64,000 nt of DNA from Procambarus clarkii (lineage: Eukaryota > Arthropoda > Malacostraca > Decapoda > Cambaridae), in NCBI RefSeq assembly GCF_040958095.1, contig NC_091158.1, positions 38,506,432 to 38,570,431 on the forward strand. Reading direction: 5' to 3'. Under the pieces are notes generated by a model. The model was given only the letters and a program-made list of their open reading frames with translations, ran no database searches and was not told where the DNA came from. A program made the translations under genes and the position numbers. Shown piece by piece: positions 22,588 through 33,890 of this stretch. Every line of letters begins with the position of its first letter. Positions within the stretch are counted from its first letter, which is position 1.

Positions 22588-22830
22588 AGAATGGATTACG
22601 AGAACCTTCAAGTCCAGGGATCCCATCAAAAAGCTCATATTATTCAAATCATTAATGTTGTCCCGCCCTGAGTATTGGTCAATATTCAGTTTCATCTTCA
22701 CAGCAGGAGAGAGTACTGAAATAGCGGGAGTACAGAGAACATACACGACACGCGTAGCCCTCAACCACCTAAACTATTGAGATCGTTTCTAATAAATATA
22801 CCCTTTAAGAGGACACGAGAGAGGTGTCGA
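22588..22830 (+). pseudogene. Decayed LINE reverse-transcriptase relic
   Basis: Directly after satellite D the plus strand encodes WITRTFKSRDPIKKLILFKS, then LMLSRPEYWS, then about 20 residues on AGVQRTYTTRVALNHLNY. This fits the C-terminal part of the reverse transcriptase of LINEs such as jockey/CR1 types, in which W-RTF-SRDP, L-LFKSL-L, EY, -VQR-[FY]T-R and LNYWDRL are conserved. A stop follows LNY, and the next conserved piece (LNIPFKRTRERCRS, compare L-LYSLKRRRERYR) lies in another frame from about 22,780, so the relic is broken. It is a different fragment from the LINE at 932 and 3356, though it could belong to a related family. Confidence 0.55.
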
Positions 22831-23116
22831 AGCTGCTTAGTCGTGCTCAATCGTCCTCCAGTAGCAGCTGCAAAGGAGCAAAACCTCAGCATATCAAAGA
22901 GGCGGTTAATTATACGCTGTCACGTGGACCGTCTCTCTAAGGACACACCGTTCGTCTGGGACGGCCTGGCTGCTCTGGTGCCAAGTGCAGTTATTGCCTG
23001 TTGGGATTAAAAAATTAGAGACAGAGTCAGAATCATAAACAAATATTACAACCTCTCACTGCTTGGATGGTAAGGAATTTTATGTTGGGGTCGGTAATAT
23101 GAGGACATGTTGTTGT
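22831..23116. other. Single-copy spacer before satellite E
   Basis: About 290 bp without tandem structure. A short plus-strand frame runs to 23,010 but shows no family resemblance after the LINE-like RERCRS piece. Nothing else is recognised. Confidence 0.6.
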
Positions 23117-26100
23117 AAGTGGCCAGCATGCAGTGAGAGGCCAGCAAGTAGAGAGTGGCCAGCATGCAGTGAGTGGCCAGCATGCAGTGAGAGGCCAGCA
23201 AGTAGAGAGTGGCCAGCATGCAGTGAGTGGCCAGCATGTAGTGATTGACCAGATGTAGTGAGTGGCCAGCATGTAGTGAGTGCCCAGCACGCAGTGAGAG
23301 GCCAGCAAGCAGTGAGAGGCCAGCATGCAGTGAGAGGCCAGCATGTAGAGAGTGGCCAGCATGCAGTGAGTGGCCAGCATGCAGTGAGAAGCCAACATGT
23401 AGAGAGTGGCCAGCATGCAGTGAGAGGCCAGCATGCAGTGAGTGGCCAGCATGCAGTGAGAAGCCAGCATGTAGAGAGTGGCCAGCATGCAGTGAGAAGC
23501 CAGCATGTAGAGAGTGGCCAGCATGCAGTGAGAGGCCAGCATGTAGAGAGTGGCCAGCATGCAGTGAGTGCCCAGCACGCAGTGAGAGGCCAGCATGTAG
23601 TGAGTGCCCAGCACGCAGTGAGAGGCCAGCATGCAGTGAGAAGCCAGCATGTAGAGAGTGGCCAGCATGCAGTGAGAGGCCAGCATGTAGAGAGTGGCCA
23701 GCATGCAGTGAGTGGCCAGCATGCAGTGATTGGCCAGCATGTAGTGAGTGCCCAGCATGCAGTGAGAGGCCAGCATGCAGTGAGTGGCCAACATGTAGAG
23801 AGTGGCAAGCGTGTAGTGAGTGGCCAACATGTAGAGAGAGGCCAGCATGTAGTGAATGGCCAGCACGCAGTGAGTGGCCAGCATGAAGTGAGTGGCCAGC
23901 ATGTAATGAGTGACCAGCATGTAATGAGTGGCCAGCATGCAGTGAGAGGCCAGCATGTAGTGAGTGGTCAGCATGTAATGAGTGACCAGCATGTAATGAG
24001 TGGCCAGCATGCAGTGAGTTGCCAGCATGCAGTGAGTGGCCAGCTTCTAGTGAGTGGCCAACATGCAGTGAATGGCCAGCATACAGTGAGTGGCCAGCAT
24101 GCAGTGAGTGGCCATAATGCAGTGAGTGGCCATCATGCAGTGAGTGGCCAGCATGCAGTGAGTGGCCATAATGCAGTGAGTGGCCATCATGCAGTGAGTG
24201 GCCAGCATGCAGTGAGTGGCCAGCATGAAGTGAGTGGCCAGCATGTAGTGAGTGGCCAGCATGAAGTGAGTGGCCAGCATGCAGTGAGTGGCCAGCTTGT
24301 AGTGAGTGGCCAACATGCAGTGAGTGGCCAGCATATAGTGAGTGGCCAGCATGCAGTGAGTGGCCAGCATGAAGTGAGTGGCCAGCATGTAGTGAGTGTC
24401 CAGCATGAAGTGAGTGGCCAGCATGAAGTGAGTGGCCAGCATGCAGTGAGTGGCCAGCATGAAGTGAGTGGCCAGCATGTAGTGAGTGGCCAGAATGTAG
24501 TGAGTTGCCAGCATTTAATGAGTGGCCAGCAAGTAGTGAGTGGCCAGCATGCAGTGAGTGTCCAGCATGCAGTGAGTGGCTAGCATGCAGTGAGTGGCTA
24601 TCATGAAGTGAGTGGCCAATATGTAGTGAGTGGCCAGAATGTAGTGAGTGGCCAGCATGTAGACAGAGGCCAGTATGCAGTGAGTGGCCAGCATGCAGTG
24701 AGTGGCCATCATGCAGTGAGTGGCCAGCATGCAGTGAGTGGTCAGCACGCAGTGAGTGGTCAGCAGGCATTGAGTGGCCAGCAAGGCTTTGAGTAGACAG
24801 CATGCAGTGAGTGGCCAGCAGGCACTGAGTGGCCAGCATGCAGTAAGTGGCCAGCATGTAGTGAGTGGCCAGCATGTAGTTTCTGGCCAGCATGCAGTGA
24901 GTGGCCAGCATGCAGTGAGTGGCCAGCATGCAGTGAGTGGCCAGCATGCAGTGAGTGGCCAGCATGCAGTGAGTGGCCAGCATGCAGTGAGTGGCCAGCA
25001 TGCAGTGAGTGGCCAACATGCAGTGAGTGGCCAGCATGCAGTGTGTGGCCAACATGCAGTGAGTGGCCAGCATGCAGTGAGTGGCCAGCATGCAGTGAGT
25101 GGCCAACATGCAGTGAGTGGCCAGCATGCAGTGTGTGGCCAACATGCAGTGAGTGGCCAGCATGCAGTGTGTGGCCAGCATGCAGTGAGTGGTCAGCAGG
25201 CATTGAGTGGCCACCATACAGTGAGTGGGCAGCAAGCAGTAATTGGTTAGCAGGCAGTGAGTGGCCAGCATGCAGTAAGTGGCCAGCATGTAGTGAGTGG
25301 CCAGCATGTAGTTTGTGGCCAGCATGTAGTGAGTGGCCAGCATGTAGTTTGTGGCCAACATGCAGTGAGTGGCCAGCATGCAGTGTGTGGTCAACATGAA
25401 GTGACTGGCCAGCATACAGTGAGTGGCCATTATACAGTGAGTGGCCAGCATGCAGTAAGTGGTCTGCAGGCATTGAGTGGCCAGCATATAATGATTGGCC
25501 AGCATGCAGTGAGTGGTCAACATGCAGTGAGTGTCCGGCATGCACTGAGTTGGCTGTATGTAGTGTGAGGCCAGCATGCAGTGAGTGGCCAGCATGTAGT
25601 GAATGACCAGCAAGAAGTGAGTGGCTATCATGTAGTGAGTGGTCAACATGCATTGAGTGGTCAGCATACAGTGAGTGGCCAGCATGCAGTGAGTGGCCAG
25701 CATGCAGTGAGTGGCCAGCAGGCATTGTGTGGCCAGCATGCAGTGAGTGCCCAGCTTGTAGTGAGTGGTAAACATGCATTGAGTGGTCAGCATACAGTGA
25801 GTGGCCAGCATACAGTGAGTGGAGAGCATACAGTGAGTGGTCAGCATGTAATGAGTGGCCAGCAAGAAGTGAGTGGCTAGCATGTAGTGAGTGGCGAACA
25901 TGCAGTGAGTGGCTAGCATGTAGTGAGTGGCCAGCATGTAGTGAGTGGCCAGTATGTAGTGAGTGGCCAGCATGTAGTGAGTGGCCAGCATGCAGTGAGT
26001 GGCCAGCATGTAGTAAGTCGCCAGCATGTAGTGAGTGCCCAGCATGCAGTGAGCTGCCAACATACAGTGAGTGACCAGCATGCAGGAAGTGGTCAGCAGG

Positions 26101-27029
26101 CTTTGAGTGGTCAGCATGTTGTGAGTGGCCCGCATGCAGTGAGTGGCCATCATGCAGTGAGTGGCCAGCATGCAGTGAGTGGCCAACATGCAGTGAGTGG
26201 CCAGCATGAAGTGTGTGGCCAGCATGTAGTGTGTGGCCACAATGTAGTGAGTGGCCCGCATTTAGTGAATGGCCTGCATGCAGTGAATGGCCAGCATGAA
26301 ATGAGTGGCCAACATGCAGTGAGTGGTCAGCATTTAATGAGTGGCAAACATGCAGTGAGTGGGCACTATTCAGAGAGTGGCAAGCGTGTAGTGAGTGGCC
26401 AGCATGTAGATAGAGGCCAGCATGCAATGAGTGGTCAGCATTTAATGAGTGGCCAACATGCAGTGAGTGGTCAGCATTTAATGAGTGGCAAACATGCAGT
26501 GAGTGGCCAGCATGTAGTGAGTGGCCAGCATGTAGTGAGTGGCCAGCATGTAGTGAGTGGCCAGCATGTAGTGAGTGGTCAGCAGGCATTGAGTGGCAAA
26601 CATGCAGTGAGTGGCCAGCAGGCTTTGAGTGGCCAGCATGCAGTGAGTGGCCAGCATGTAGTGAGTGGCCAGCATGTAGTGAGTGGCCTGCATGTAGTGA
26701 GTGGTCAACATGCAGTGAGTGGCCAGCATGATGTGAGTGGCCAGCATGTAGTGAGTGGTCAACATGCAGTGAGTGGCCAGCATGATGTGAGTGGCCAGCA
26801 TGTAGTGAGTGGTCAACATGCAGTGAGTGGCCAGCATGCAGTGAGTGGCCAGCATGTAGTGAGTGGTCAACATGCAGTGAGTGGCCAGCATGATGTGAGT
26901 GGCCAGCATGTAGTGAGTGGTCAACATGCAGTGAGTGGCCAGCATGATGTGAGTGGCCAGCATGTAGTGAGTGGTCAACATGCAGTGAGTGGCCAGCATG
27001 ATGTGAGTGGCCAGCATGTAGTGAGTGGT
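23117..27029. repeat. Satellite E (18-bp unit), block 1
   Basis: Head-to-tail copies of TGGCCAGCATGCAGTGAG. Common variants are ATGTAGTG, ATGTAATG, ATGAAGTG, ACGCAGTG, GGTCAACATG, and AGAGGCC or AGAAGCC for AGTGGCC. The first 850 bp are rich in the pair 'GAGAGGCC' and 'GTAGAGAGTGG', forming 36-bp dimers. The last 330 bp (26,700-27,024) form a 54-bp trimer marked by CATGATGTG. The block ends at the target site of the solo LTR. Confidence 0.96.
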
Positions 27030-29210
27030 TGTCGGAAAATCCGACACCATTTAATATATCATACAGATAATAACTGTATTACCAACAAGTTACCCATAGA
27101 AAACGTAACTTGTAGTGGAATTACCGTCTATAGAAAACGGGATATCATCACCACATACTATTATAATTCACCAGCTATTCTGCTGGGAATTATTCTTAAA
27201 TACATAAGTCTTTGGACTTTACCATCATAAAAACATCTTATATAAATTAACTTAATTATCAATATTAAAGTAGAGTAAATGTGACCCTTCTATCACTTTC
27301 TGAAATCTGGACAAAGTAGGCCAGGCGTCAGTGGGGAAGGAGGGCAGCCATTGTTGTTTATACGAGACCAGAGGCTCACACGGGAGCAAATTCGGCTCCT
27401 GTTAATTTTACTTGGACGTAGTGTTATGGATACCAAAGGTGTACCATCTGTCAACACGCTGTCAACAAATCAAGTTAAGTGTTCTTTCCGAAACCCATTA
27501 TCTATCATTAGTGGCCATTAATGTCATTATATAGGGTGACCCGGTTAGAACGCGAAATCGCCTCATACTAAAGGTAATTAAGCCAGGTCTTCATGTTCTA
27601 TGTACTGTATAGTGTTTTCTCTGATATAGCTTGTCATATATAGGATTCTGGCTTCACAGCTAGCGCACTTTTGACAGGTCAAGACGAGGATGGAAGATTT
27701 GTGCACCAGTTACTGGGTGATATGGAAGCTACCTCAAAGAGGATAATTTGGTGTCTACACCCTAGTTATACCTGGTGGACTAACCTGCTGTACTATAAGA
27801 TAAGGAACCTTTTCAATGTATGTAGTTACTGTAGTTTGATTGGCTGCATACATATAAATATAAACCCCCCTAATGTGTAGAGGATCGATTTGTGAGATTA
27901 TGAGATTATTGCAGAAATACAGTCCACTTATCATTATACAAATTGCTATCGAAGTATATAAATTAACGTAAATATAAATTCATATAAATTAAATAAATAT
28001 AAATCTCACAGGTCGGTTCCCACAGTGGTCAACATGCAGTGAGTGGCCAGCATGATGTGAGTGGCCAGCATGTAGTGAGTGGTCAACATGCAGTGAGTGG
28101 CCAGCATGCAGTGAGTGGCCAGCATGTAGTGAGTGGTCAACATGCAGTGAGTGGCCAGCATGATGTGAGTGGCCAGCATGTAGTGAGTGGTCAACATGCA
28201 GTGAGTGGCCAGCATGATGTGAGTGGCCAGCATGTAGTGAGTGGCCAGCATGTTGTGAGTGGCCAGCATGCAGTGAGTGGCCAGCATGCAGGGAGTGGCC
28301 AGCATGCAGTGAGTGGCCAGCATGAAGTGAGTGGCCAGCATGTTGTGAGTGGCCAGCATGCAGTGAGTCGCCATCATACAGTGAGTGGCCAGCATGCAGT
28401 AAGTGGTCAACAGGCATTGAGTTGCAGCATGCAGTTAGTGGCAAACAGGCATTGAGTGGCCAGCATGATGTGAGTGGCCAGCATGCAGGGAGTGGCCAGC
28501 ATGCAGTGAGTGGCCAGCATGAAGTGAGTGGCCAGCATGTTGTGAGTGGCCAGCATGCAGTGAGTCGCCATCATACAGTGAGTGGCCAGCATGCAGTAAG
28601 TGGTCAGCAGGCATTGAGTGGCCAGCATATAATGATTGGCCAGCATGTAGTGAGTGGCCAGTATACAGTGTGTGGCAAGCAAGCAGTGAGTGGCCAACAT
28701 TTAGTGAGTGGCCAGCATGCAGTGAATGGCAGCATGCAGTGAGTGGTCAGCAGGCATTGTGTGGCCAGCATATAATGAGTGGCGAGCAAACAGTGAGTGG
28801 CCAGCATGCAGTGAGTGCCCAGCTTGTAGTGAGTGGTCAACATGCATTGAGTGGTTAGCATACAGTGAGTGGCCAGCATGCAGTGAGTGGTCAGCATGTA
28901 ATGAGTGGCCACCATGCAGTGAGTGGAAAGCATGCTGTGAGAGGCCAGCATGTAATGAATGGCCAGCATGCAGTGAATAGCCAGCATGCAGTGAATAGCC
29001 AGCATGCAGTGAATAGCCAGCACGCAGTGAGTGGCCAGCATGTACTGAGTGGCCAGCATGCAGTGAGTGGCCAGCATGTAGTGAGTCGCCAGCATGTAGT
29101 GAGTGCCCAGCATGCAGTGAGTGCCCAGCATGCAGTGAGTGGCCAGCATGCAGTGAGTGCCCAGCATGCAGTGAGTGCCCAGCATGCAGTGAGTGGCCAG
29201 CATGCAGTGA
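23965..29210. repeat. 5.2-kb higher-order repeat of satellite E, copy 1 (with LTR insertion)
   Basis: This segment matches copies 2 and 3 in the order of variant units. Its left part aligns to copy 3 at an offset of 9926 bp (24,047 to 33,973). From about 24,490 it also aligns to copy 2 at 4725 bp, changing to 3725 bp after the solo LTR. It lacks the AATAGCC-rich run seen in the other copies. Confidence 0.85.
27030..28024. mobile_element. Solo LTR of an LTR retrotransposon
   Basis: A 995-bp single-copy segment that begins TG and ends CA, flanked by a perfect 5-bp target duplication GTGGT (27,025-27,029 and 28,025-28,029). The first 17 bases, TGTCGGAAAATCCGACA, form a 7-bp palindrome around AAA. 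AT-rich TATAAA-like and AATAAA-like stretches occur toward the 3' half. There is no internal coding part, so it is a solo LTR left by recombination. A 5-bp duplication fits Gypsy or BEL/Pao; I lean to BEL/Pao weakly. Copies 2 and 3 of the surrounding 5.2-kb repeat have the empty site, so it is younger than that duplication or entered a lineage not copied. Confidence 0.85.
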
Positions 29211-32200
29211 GTGGCCAGAATGTAGTGAGTTGCCAGCATTTAATGAGTGGCCAGCAAGTAGTGAGTGGCCAGCATGCAGTGAGTGTCCAGCATGCAGTGA
29301 GTGGCTAGCATGCAGTGAGTGGCTATCATGAAGTGAGTGGCCAATATGTAGTGAGTGGCCAGAATGTAGTGAGTGGCCAGCATGTAGACAGAGGCCAGTA
29401 TGCAGTGAGTGGCCAGCATGCAGTGAGTGGCCAGCATGCAGTGAGTGGCCAGCATGCAGTGAGTGGTCAGCACGCAGTGAGTGGTCAGCAGGCATTGAGT
29501 GGCCAGCAAGGCTTTGAGTAGACAGCATGCAGTGAGTGGCCAGCAGGCACTGAGTGGCCAGCATGCAGTAAGTGGCCAGCATGTAGTGAGTGGCCAGCAT
29601 GTAGTTTCTGGCCAGCATGCAGTGAGTGGCCAGCATGCAGTGAGTGGCCAGCATGCAGTGAGTGGCCAGCATGCAGTGAGTGGCCAGCATGCAGTGAGTG
29701 GCCAGCATGCAGTGAGTGGCCAGCATGCAGTGAGTGGCCAACATGCAGTGAGTGGCCAGCATGCAGTGTGTGGCCAACATGCAGTGAGTGGCCAGCATGC
29801 AGTGAGTGGCCAGCATGCAGTGAGTGGCCAACATGCAGTGAGTGGCCAGCATGCAGTGTGTGGCCAACATGCAGTGAGTGGCCAGCATGCAGTGTGTGGC
29901 CAGCATGCAGTGAGTGGTCAGCAGGCATTGAGTGGCCACCATACAGTGAGTGGGCAGCATGCAGTAATTGGTTAGCAGGCAGTGAGTGGCCAGCATGCAG
30001 TAAGTGGCCAGCATGTAGTGAGTGGCCAGCATGTAGTTTGTGGCCAGCATGTAGTGAGTGGCCAGCATGTAGTTTGTGGCCAACATGCAGTGAGTGGCCA
30101 GCATGCAGTGTGTGGTCAACATGAAGTGACTGGCCAGCATACAGTGAGTGGCCATTATACAGTGAGTGGCCAGCATGCAGTAAGTGGTCAGCAGGCATTG
30201 AGTGGCCAGCATATAATGATTGGCCAGCATGCAGTGAGTGGTCAACATGCAGTGAGTGTCCGGCATGCACTGAGTTGGCTGTATGTAGTGTGAGGCCAGC
30301 ATGCAGTGAGTGGCCAGCATGTAGTGAATGACCAGCAAGAAGTGAGTGGCTATCATGTAGTGAGTGGTCAACATGCATTGAGTGGTCAGCATACAGTGAG
30401 TGGCCAGCATGCAGTGAGTGGCCAGCATGCAGTGAGTGGCCAGCAGGCATTGTGTGGCCAGCATGCAGTGAGTGCCCAGCTTGTAGTGAGTGGTAAACAT
30501 GCATTGAGTGGTCAGCATACAGTGAGTGGCCAGCATACAGTGAGTGGAGAGCATACAGTGAGTGGTCAGCATGTAATGAGTGGCCAGCAAGAAGTGAGTG
30601 GCTAGCATGTAGTGAGTGGCGAACATGCAGTGAGTGGCTAGCATGTAGTGAGTGGCCAGCATGTAGTGAGTGGCCAGTATGTAGTGAGTGGCCAGCATGT
30701 AGTGAGTGGCCAGCATGCAGTGAGTGGCCAGCATGTAGTAAGTCGCCAGCATGTAGTGAGTGCCCAGCATGCAGTGAGCTGCCAACATACAGTGAGTGAC
30801 CAGCATGCAGGAAGTGGTCAGCAGGCTTTGAGTGGTCAGCATGTTGTGAGTGGCCCGCATGCAGTGAGTGGCCATCATGCAGTGAGTGGCCAGCATGCAG
30901 TGAGTGGCCAACATGCAGTGAGTGGCCAGCATGAAGTGTGTGGCCAGCATGTAGTGTGTGGCCACAATGTAGTGAGTGGCCCGCATTTAGTGAATGGCCT
31001 GCATGCAGTGAATGGCCAGCATGAAATGAGTGGCCAACATGCAGTGAGTGGTCAGCATTTAATGAGTGGCAAACATGCAGTGAGTGGGCACTATTCAGAG
31101 AGTGGCAAGCGTGTAGTGAGTGGCCAGCATGTAGATAGAGGCCAGCATGCAATGAGTGGTCAGCATTTAATGAGTGGCCAACATGCAGTGAGTGGTCAGC
31201 ATTTAATGAGTGGCAAACATGCAGTGAGTGGCCAGCATGTAGTGAGTGGCCAGCATGTAGTGAGTGGCCAGCATGTAGTGAGTGGCCAGCATGTAGTGAG
31301 TGGTCAGCAGGCATTGAGTGGCAAACATGCAGTGAGTGGCCAGCAGGCTTTGAGTGGCCAGCATGCAGTGAGTGGCCAGCATGTAGTGAGTGGCCAGCAT
31401 GTAGTGAGTGGCCTGCATGTAGTGAGTGGTCAACATGCAGTGAGTGGCCAGCATGATGTGAGTGGCCAGCATGTAGTGAGTGGTCAACATGCAGTGAGTG
31501 GCCAGCATGATGTGAGTGGCCAGCATGTAGTGAGTGGTCAACATGCAGTGAGTGGCCAGCATGCAGTGAGTGGCCAGCATGTAGTGAGTGGTCAACATGC
31601 AGTGAGTGGCCAGCATGATGTGAGTGGCCAGCATGTAGTGAGTGGTCAACATGCAGTGAGTGGCCAGCATGATGTGAGTGGCCAGCATGTAGTGAGTGGT
31701 CAACATGCAGTGAGTGGCCAGCATGATGTGAGTGGCCAGCATGTAGTGAGTGGTCAACATGCAGTGAGTGGCCAGCATGATGTGAGTGGCCAGCATGTAG
31801 TGAGTGGTCAACATGCAGTGAGTGGCCAGCATGCAGTGAGTGGCCAGCATGTAGTGAGTGGTCAACATGCAGTGAGTGGCCACCATGATGTGAGTGGCCA
31901 GCATGTAGTGAGTGGTCAACATGCAGTGAGTGGCCAGCATGATGTGAGTGGCCAGCATGTAGTGAGTGGCCAGCATGTTGTGAGTGGCCAGCATGCAGTG
32001 AGTGGCCAGCATGCAGGGAGTGGCCAGCATGCAGTGAGTGGCCAGCATGAAGTGAGTGGCCAGCATGTTGTGAGTGGCCAGCATGCAGTGAGTCGCCATC
32101 ATACAGTGAGTGGCCAGCATGCAGTAAGTGGTCAACAGGCATTGAGTTGCAGCATGCAGTTAGTGGCAAACAGGCATTGAGTGGCCAGCATGATGTGAGT

Positions 32201-33890
32201 GGCCAGCATGCAGGGAGTGGCCAGCATGCAGTGAGTGGCCAGCATGAAGTGAGTGGCCAGCATGTTGTCAGTGGCCAGCATGCAGTGAGTCGCCATCATA
32301 CAGTGAGTGGCCAGCATGCAGTAAGTGGTCAGCAGGCATTGAGTGGCCAGCATATAATGATTGGCCAGCATGTAGTGAGTGGCCAGTATACAGTGTGTGG
32401 CAAGCAAGCAGTGAGTGGCCAACATTTAGTGAGTGGCCAGCATGCAGTGAATGGCAGCATGCAGTGAGTGGTCAGCAGGCATTGTGTGGCCAGCATATAA
32501 TGAGTGGCGAGCAAACAGTGAGTGGCCAGCATGCAGTGAGTGCCCAGCTTGTAGTGAGTGGTCAACATGCATTGAGTGGTTAGCATACAGTGAGTGGCCA
32601 GCATGCAGTGAGTGGTCAGCATGTAATGAGTGGCCACCATGCAGTGAGTGGCCAGCATGTACTGAGTGGCCAGCATGCAGTGAATAGCCAGCATGCAGTG
32701 AATAGCCAGCATGCAGTGAATAGCCAGCACGCAGTGAGTGGCCAGCATGTACTGAGTGGCCAGCATGCAGTGAGTGGCCAGCATGTAGTGAGTCGCCAGC
32801 ATGTAGTGAGTGCCCAGCATGCAGTGAGTGCCCAGCATGCAGTGAGTGGCCAGCATGCAGTGAGTGCCCAGCATGCAGTGAGTGCCCAGCATGCAGTGAG
32901 TGGCCAGCATGCAGTGAGTGCCCAGCATGCAGTGAATAGCCAGCATTCAGTGAGTGGCCAGCATGTAGTGAGTCGCCAGCATGTAATGAGTGCCCAGCAT
33001 GCAGTGAGTGCCCAGCATGCAGTGAGTGGCCAGCATGCAGTGAATAGCCAGCATGTAGTGAATAGCCAGCATGCAGTGAATAGCCAGCATGTAGTGAATA
33101 GCCAGCATGCAGTGAATAGCCAGCATGCAGTGAATAGCCAGCATGCAGTGAATAGCCAGCATGTAGTGAATAGCCAGCATGCAGTGAGTGGCCAACATGC
33201 AGTGAGTGGCCAGCATGTAGTGAATAGCCAGCATGCAGTGAATAGCCAGCATGTAGTGAATAGCCAGCATGCAGTGAATAGCCAGCATGCAGTGAATAGC
33301 CAGCATGCAGTGAATAGCCAGCATGTAGTGAATAACCAGCATGCAGTGAATAGCCAGCATGTAGTGAATAGCCAGCATGCAGTGAATAGCCAGCATGCAG
33401 TGAATAGCCAGCATGCAGTGAATAGCCAGCATGTAGTGAATAGCCAGCATGCAGTGAATAGCCAGCATGCAGTGAATAGCCAGCATGCAGTGAATAGCCA
33501 GCATGTAGTGAATAGCCAGCATGCAGTGAATAGCCAGCATGCAGTGAATAGCCAGCATGCAGTGAATAGCCAGCATGCAGTGAATAGCCAGCATGCAGTG
33601 AGTGGCCAGCATGTAATGAGTGACCAGCATGCAGTGAGTGGTAAGCAGGCATTGAGTGGCCAGCATGTAATGAGTGGCCAGCATGCAGTGAGTGACCAGC
33701 ATGCAGTGAGTGGTAAGCAGGCATTGAGTGGCCAGCATACAGTGAGTGGCCAGCATGTAGTGAGTGGTCAGTATGCAGTGAATAGCCAGCTTGCAGTGAG
33801 TGTCAAGCTTGTAGTGAGTGGTCAACATGCAGTGAGTGGCCAGCATACAGTGAGTGGCCGGCATAAAGTGAGTGGTCAGCATGCAATGAG
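29210..33890. repeat. 5.2-kb higher-order repeat of satellite E, copy 2
   Basis: Aligned with copy 3 at a constant offset of 5201 bp through most of its length, then 5219 bp at the end (one 18-bp unit). Over the first 2.7 kb the two copies differ by only a handful of bases. It starts inside the unit and lacks the portion matching 23,965-24,490. The empty LTR target is at 31,750-31,754 (GTGGT followed by CAACATGCAG). Confidence 0.87.
33030..33600. repeat. AATAGCC subfamily run in satellite E, copy 2
   Basis: About 30 consecutive 18-bp units carry GAATAGCC in place of GAGTGGCC, alternating CATGCAGT and CATGTAGT. Outside this run and its twin the variant is rare. It is a local burst of one variant. 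Confidence 0.88.

Noticed and set aside
23046-26261. Very long histidine-rich frames (HAGHSL, MLATHC types) as possible metal-binding or secreted proteins
   Set aside because: They are open in several overlapping frames of the same 18-bp satellite, have no signal peptide outside the repeat, and end wherever an indel shifts the register.
27671-27880. Short open frame within the solo LTR
   Set aside because: It is about 69 codons with no recognisable family, and LTRs of this type do not normally encode proteins.
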